NCBI GenBank assembly: GCA_039199225.1 | Contig: JBCCSZ010000303.1 | Location: 1 to 9,503, forward strand | Length of the DNA stretch: 9,503 nt | Direction of reading: 5' to 3' | Source of the DNA: JBCCSZ01 sp039199225 | GTDB lineage: Bacteria; Bacteroidota; Bacteroidia; Chitinophagales; Saprospiraceae | Translations under genes and position numbers: made by a program | Shown: positions 6,193-9,503 of the stretch, piece after piece | Position numbering within the stretch: position 1 is the first letter of the stretch | Layout of the letters: each line of letters opens with the position of its first letter | Notes under the pieces: generated by a model | What the model saw: the letters and a program-made list of their open reading frames with translations, nothing else | Told to the model about the DNA's origin: nothing | Database searches by the model: none

Positions 6193-9100
6193 ATGAACAA
6201 GCGCTACCTGATGTGCCTGCTTGCAGGTATCCTGGGTCTATTGTCTGCATCTGACACGGGGAAGTTTCCAGTTTCTAAAGAAGCCTTTGTAGAAGAATTG
6301 GGCGACTTTATGAAGCAAGACAAAAACAAGGCATCGCAAGCATCTTTTGCTCGCTTCCAAGCAGCCTACGAAGGAGGTGTTTTTCCCGATTCGGATATTC
6401 AACACATCCGGGAGCTTTGCGATGAAATGAAATTGATGCGGCTTGAGGCCACTCCTCACTTTTCCAACTACATAGACGCCTTGCTGGCTTTGTACGACAA
6501 GCGTCCGCAAGCATCAAGCGGATGGCACCAGTCGCTTTTGAAGCTCATTCAATCGAATGCTAGGAAGAAGTTGAAAGTCTTTCAATCCTACCTTCATTTT
6601 TCCAATGGATTTTTTCAAAATGATGTTTTGGCCTCCAACACTGCGGGCTTGGTCTGGAAGGTAGAAGAGGCCGAATACCAGATAAAGGATGGTGGGGAGA
6701 CAGCGCATATTGTCTTTGACCGCTTGAATCTAGTGGGCATGTTGAAGACCGACACCTTACGTATCATTCAAACCTCCGGAACCTTTGATGTGGCGACCAA
6801 GCAGTGGGAAGGCGCCGAGGGAAGAATTGATTGGCCACTCGACCAAATAAAAGAAGTTTATTCCACATTGGACAAATACAAGATCGACCTTCGAAAATCT
6901 CATTTTGCAACCCAAAACGCCAGCTTAACCTATCCGGAGTATCTTGGAGGGCGCAGTCTTGATGGTGCATTGCATGTGCGCATCAAAAGGGGGGTAAAAA
7001 AATCAAAAGCATCCTATCCGCGCTTTGAATCTGCAGAAGGGCAAATCATTACTTCCGATATGGGAGAAGGACTTCAATACGAGGGTGGTTTCAAGCTTTG
7101 GGGAAGCAAGGTATACGGTTTTGGAAAAGGAGACCAGCGAGCAATCATCCGGCAGGAAAACCCAGCTGGGGGATTGGCATTTGTGGCCAAAGCCAAACAT
7201 TTCATTATTTCTCCCGGTGAAAAAATTTCAGGTGAGCAGGTGGAGGTCGTCATTTATCCCTTTGGCCAAGATTCAATCTGCCACCCTTCTGTCAACATCA
7301 AATACAACATCCCAGAAAAGGAACTCCATTTAGCACGCGGAAAGCGCGGTTCAGACCGCAATCCATTTTACGATTCTTATCATCAGCTGAATATAGAGAC
7401 AGAAAAAATCTCTTGGGAAATCCCTCAAAATAATCTGTTAATCAATCCCAAGAAGAAAGAAATCGGCAATGGCCAACCAAAGGTCAACCTCACCTCTACA
7501 GAATATTTCGACATTCAGCAATTTCGCCGGCTGCAAAACGTAGCCGATTATCATCCGGTAGCCAGCCTCAAAGGACTCAGTGATAAGCTGAAGACCAAAA
7601 CCATTGATGCGCTGACCTTCGCGCGTTTGCTCAACCCACGTTTTGACATCAGCAGCATTCAAAGTCTGTTGTACGAACTAGTGGCGGGTGGCTTCATTAA
7701 CTATGACAAGGATGCTGAGAAATTGCACCTCCTCCCGAAGGTTTTCCACAGTGCAGATGCCAATATGAATAAGATTGATTACGACAATATCCGCATCGTT
7801 TCTGTTTCTGATCAAACAAATGCAGAGGTGCGCGGCGGTAACAACGACTTGATTGCCAATGATGTCAAGGTGCTGGAATTTAGTGATCGGCAAAAGGTGG
7901 CTCTGAAGCCTTACAAAAATCAAATCACGCTGAAAAAGAACCGGGATATGCAGTTCGATGGGCGATTGTTTGCAGGTTTTGCCCTCTTCGAAGGAAAAGA
8001 CTTCAACTTTCACTACGACCCCTTCAACATCGTTATGGATTCCATTCGATATCTGGATTTATTCATCCCAACCGGCGAGAAGGATAAAAGAGGACAAGAT
8101 GTTGCGCTATCCATTGGCAGTCGGATTGAAGACCTGAGTGGAACCCTGCTGATCGATGCACCAGGCAACAAGTCCGGAAAGGAAGATATTGAAATGTTTC
8201 CCGCCTTTATCAGCAAACAACCCTCCTTTGTTTACTATGATGCACCGCAAATTCAGAACAGCTGCTATCAAAGAGATTCGTTTTATTTCGAGTTGGAACC
8301 TTTCAACTTTGAGCAATTGGACCCACTGCAGGCTGCGGACATTCGCTTCAAGGGCCGCTTGCAATCCGGAGGTATCTTTCCGGAAATTGAGGAAACGCTG
8401 GCCTTGCAAATCGAAGATCAATCCTTTGGCTTTGAGACAGTTTCTCCGACCGAAGGCTTTGATTTATACGGTGGCAAAGGGCGATTCGACGGTATGGTCC
8501 GCCTAGGCAATCAAGGATTGAAAGGGGAGGGAGGTGTCCGCTATTTGTGGGCAGATATTCAGTCAGAAAACTTTGTGTTCAAGCCCGATCAAATGCTGAC
8601 CGGTGCGCAGGAATTTGCCTTGAGCGAAAGCCGGGAGGGGGCCATCGAGGTTCCCCAGGTCAAGGGCCAGGCCGTAGCGATTGATTGGAAACCCTACAAA
8701 GACAGCATGTACATCCGTTCGGAGGATGCGCCCTTCGAGTTGTTCACCCGTCCGGGGTACAGCGTCGACCAATTGCTCATCCTCACGCCCGGCGGGCTGA
8801 AGGCCAAGGGAACCTTCAACTGGGCGCATGGTTTGGTAGAGGGGCAGTTGATGTCCATCGGAGCCTTCTCGATTTCTTCCGATACCTGCGATCTCAAGGT
8901 GAAAGTCAAAGGCTTGGACCACCTGGCCCTCAATACCAAGGATGTCTACACCCGATTGGATTTCGAAAACTTCATCGGGACGGTGGCTGCCAATGCCGAC
9001 ACCACACAGACCACTTTGCCTTATAATAAATTCAAAACCAATTTGAATGAATACGACTGGGATATGAAAAACGAAACCATCACTTTCCGCTCGCGCGACC

Positions 9101-9503
9101 AGCAGATGGGCTTGTTTCAATCCTTGCTCAAACAGCAGGAAGGACTGGCTTTCGAGGGCCGCACTGCCTTTTATAAATTGAAAACCAGCGAACTCAAGCT
9201 CGGAGGAGTAGAGCACATTCGGGTAGCCGATGCGCTTATCTATCCAGACAGTGGCTATGTGGATGTGCTGCCAGGAGGTATTATTCCTCCACTTGAAAAT
9301 GCAGTGATCCTGGCCGATACCATTCACAAATATCATCGTATTACAGCAGCGACTGTTCGGGTGAAAGGCCGCTACGAGTTTGAGGCCAAGGGGCTGTATG
9401 AATACAACATAGGCGAACACCAGCAATCCATCCGACTGGACAACATTCTCGGTACTTACCACGGCAAGGGCCGCAGAAGCAAGCAATCTTTGCACACCTG
9501 GGC
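6193..9503 (+). CDS. Very large exported protein of unknown function (second copy of tandem paralogue pair; 3' end outside window)
   Basis: The frame runs unbroken from ATG 6193 to the window edge, giving 1103 codons with no stop. MNKRYLMCLLAGILGLLSAS is a signal peptide with probable cleavage near residue 20; C8 is too early for a lipobox. The protein matches the gene at 1250 along its whole visible length. The landmarks are FSNY in the N-terminal helical part, SYPRFES, VYGFG, HPSVNIK, RGKRGSDRNPFY (382-393 here, 385-396 there), LLNPRFD in the winged-helix-like segment, LSGTLLIDAP, PTEG, YKDSMY, LMSIGAF, ADTIHKYH and KGLYEYNIG. GT at 1087 here aligns with 1089 there, so about 400 residues should lie beyond the edge, for a total near 1500. 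The N-terminal 200 residues are clearly more divergent than the centre. The start is fixed by in-frame stops at 6136 and 6163; there is no Shine-Dalgarno sequence. Function unknown; a cell-envelope location is inferred. Confidence 0.9.
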   Translation, partial: MNKRYLMCLLAGILGLLSASDTGKFPVSKEAFVEELGDFMKQDKNKASQASFARFQAAYEGGVFPDSDIQHIRELCDEMKLMRLEATPHFSNYIDALLALYDKRPQASSGWHQSLLKLIQSNARKKLKVFQSYLHFSNGFFQNDVLASNTAGLVWKVEEAEYQIKDGGETAHIVFDRLNLVGMLKTDTLRIIQTSGTFDVATKQWEGAEGRIDWPLDQIKEVYSTLDKYKIDLRKSHFATQNASLTYPEYLGGRSLDGALHVRIKRGVKKSKASYPRFESAEGQIITSDMGEGLQYEGGFKLWGSKVYGFGKGDQRAIIRQENPAGGLAFVAKAKHFIISPGEKISGEQVEVVIYPFGQDSICHPSVNIKYNIPEKELHLARGKRGSDRNPFYDSYHQLNIETEKISWEIPQNNLLINPKKKEIGNGQPKVNLTSTEYFDIQQFRRLQNVADYHPVASLKGLSDKLKTKTIDALTFARLLNPRFDISSIQSLLYELVAGGFINYDKDAEKLHLLPKVFHSADANMNKIDYDNIRIVSVSDQTNAEVRGGNNDLIANDVKVLEFSDRQKVALKPYKNQITLKKNRDMQFDGRLFAGFALFEGKDFNFHYDPFNIVMDSIRYLDLFIPTGEKDKRGQDVALSIGSRIEDLSGTLLIDAPGNKSGKEDIEMFPAFISKQPSFVYYDAPQIQNSCYQRDSFYFELEPFNFEQLDPLQAADIRFKGRLQSGGIFPEIEETLALQIEDQSFGFETVSPTEGFDLYGGKGRFDGMVRLGNQGLKGEGGVRYLWADIQSENFVFKPDQMLTGAQEFALSESREGAIEVPQVKGQAVAIDWKPYKDSMYIRSEDAPFELFTRPGYSVDQLLILTPGGLKAKGTFNWAHGLVEGQLMSIGAFSISSDTCDLKVKVKGLDHLALNTKDVYTRLDFENFIGTVAANADTTQTTLPYNKFKTNLNEYDWDMKNETITFRSRDQQMGLFQSLLKQQEGLAFEGRTAFYKLKTSELKLGGVEHIRVADALIYPDSGYVDVLPGGIIPPLENAVILADTIHKYHRITAATVRVKGRYEFEAKGLYEYNIGEHQQSIRLDNILGTYHGKGRRSKQSLHTW

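Noticed and set aside
6024..6254. 76-codon open frame overlapping the start of the second giant gene
   Set aside because: It overlaps the signal-peptide coding region in another frame, covers the promoter-like region and has low-complexity, non-protein-like composition.
8563..9495. 310-codon antisense open frame
   Set aside because: It is a shadow of the second giant gene, whose frame is fixed by homology to the first. Similar antisense shadows occur at the matching place in the first gene (3566-4219) because the sense sequences are related.
1250..9503. Type IX secretion or TonB-dependent receptor identity for the giant proteins
   Set aside because: There is no C-terminal sorting domain at the visible terminus of the first protein, no plug-domain or TonB-box signature, and no SusC/SusD-type neighbour in the window.

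Overview
The window looks like chromosomal DNA from a member of the Bacteroidota, possibly a Saprospira/Lewinella-type lineage; the phylum is an inference and the family a guess. Support comes from the Bacteroidota-like PrmA (FGTGHHSTT variant, 274 residues), starts without Shine-Dalgarno sequences but with A-rich leaders, one perfect match to the Bacteroidota -7 promoter element TAnnTTTG, and very large exported proteins with no familiar domain. All genes lie on the + strand.

Layout: (1) 2-244 is the 3' end of folD (folate one-carbon metabolism). (2) 293-1117 is a complete prmA, the ribosomal protein L11 methyltransferase. (3) 1250-5764 is a complete gene for a 1504-residue protein with a signal peptide, an N-terminal helical region, a short winged-helix-like segment and then about 1000 residues of beta-rich sequence. 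I do not recognise the family. (4) 5765-6192 is a 428-bp gap. It holds a compact palindromic element with imperfect 15/16-bp terminal inverted repeats (5831-5987) that looks like a MITE/REP-type repeat, then an AT-rich stretch with a small inverted repeat and a candidate promoter. (5) 6193-9503 is a second giant gene, open through the right edge with at least 1103 codons and no in-frame stop. It is a full-length collinear paralogue of the gene at 1250. Because its stop codon is outside the window it is easily missed by ORF callers that require a stop.

FolD and PrmA are housekeeping enzymes, and their adjacency to the giant pair need not mean a shared function. The notable content is the tandem pair of about 1500-residue exported proteins. 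Corresponding landmarks stay within two or three residues of each other over more than 1000 residues, and one central block is 40 of 56 identical by hand count, while the N-terminal helical region has diverged much more. The arrangement suggests an old tandem duplication followed by specialisation, with the repeat element and a separate promoter region now between the copies. What the proteins do cannot be read from the sequence; a periplasmic or cell-envelope location is the most that can be inferred.
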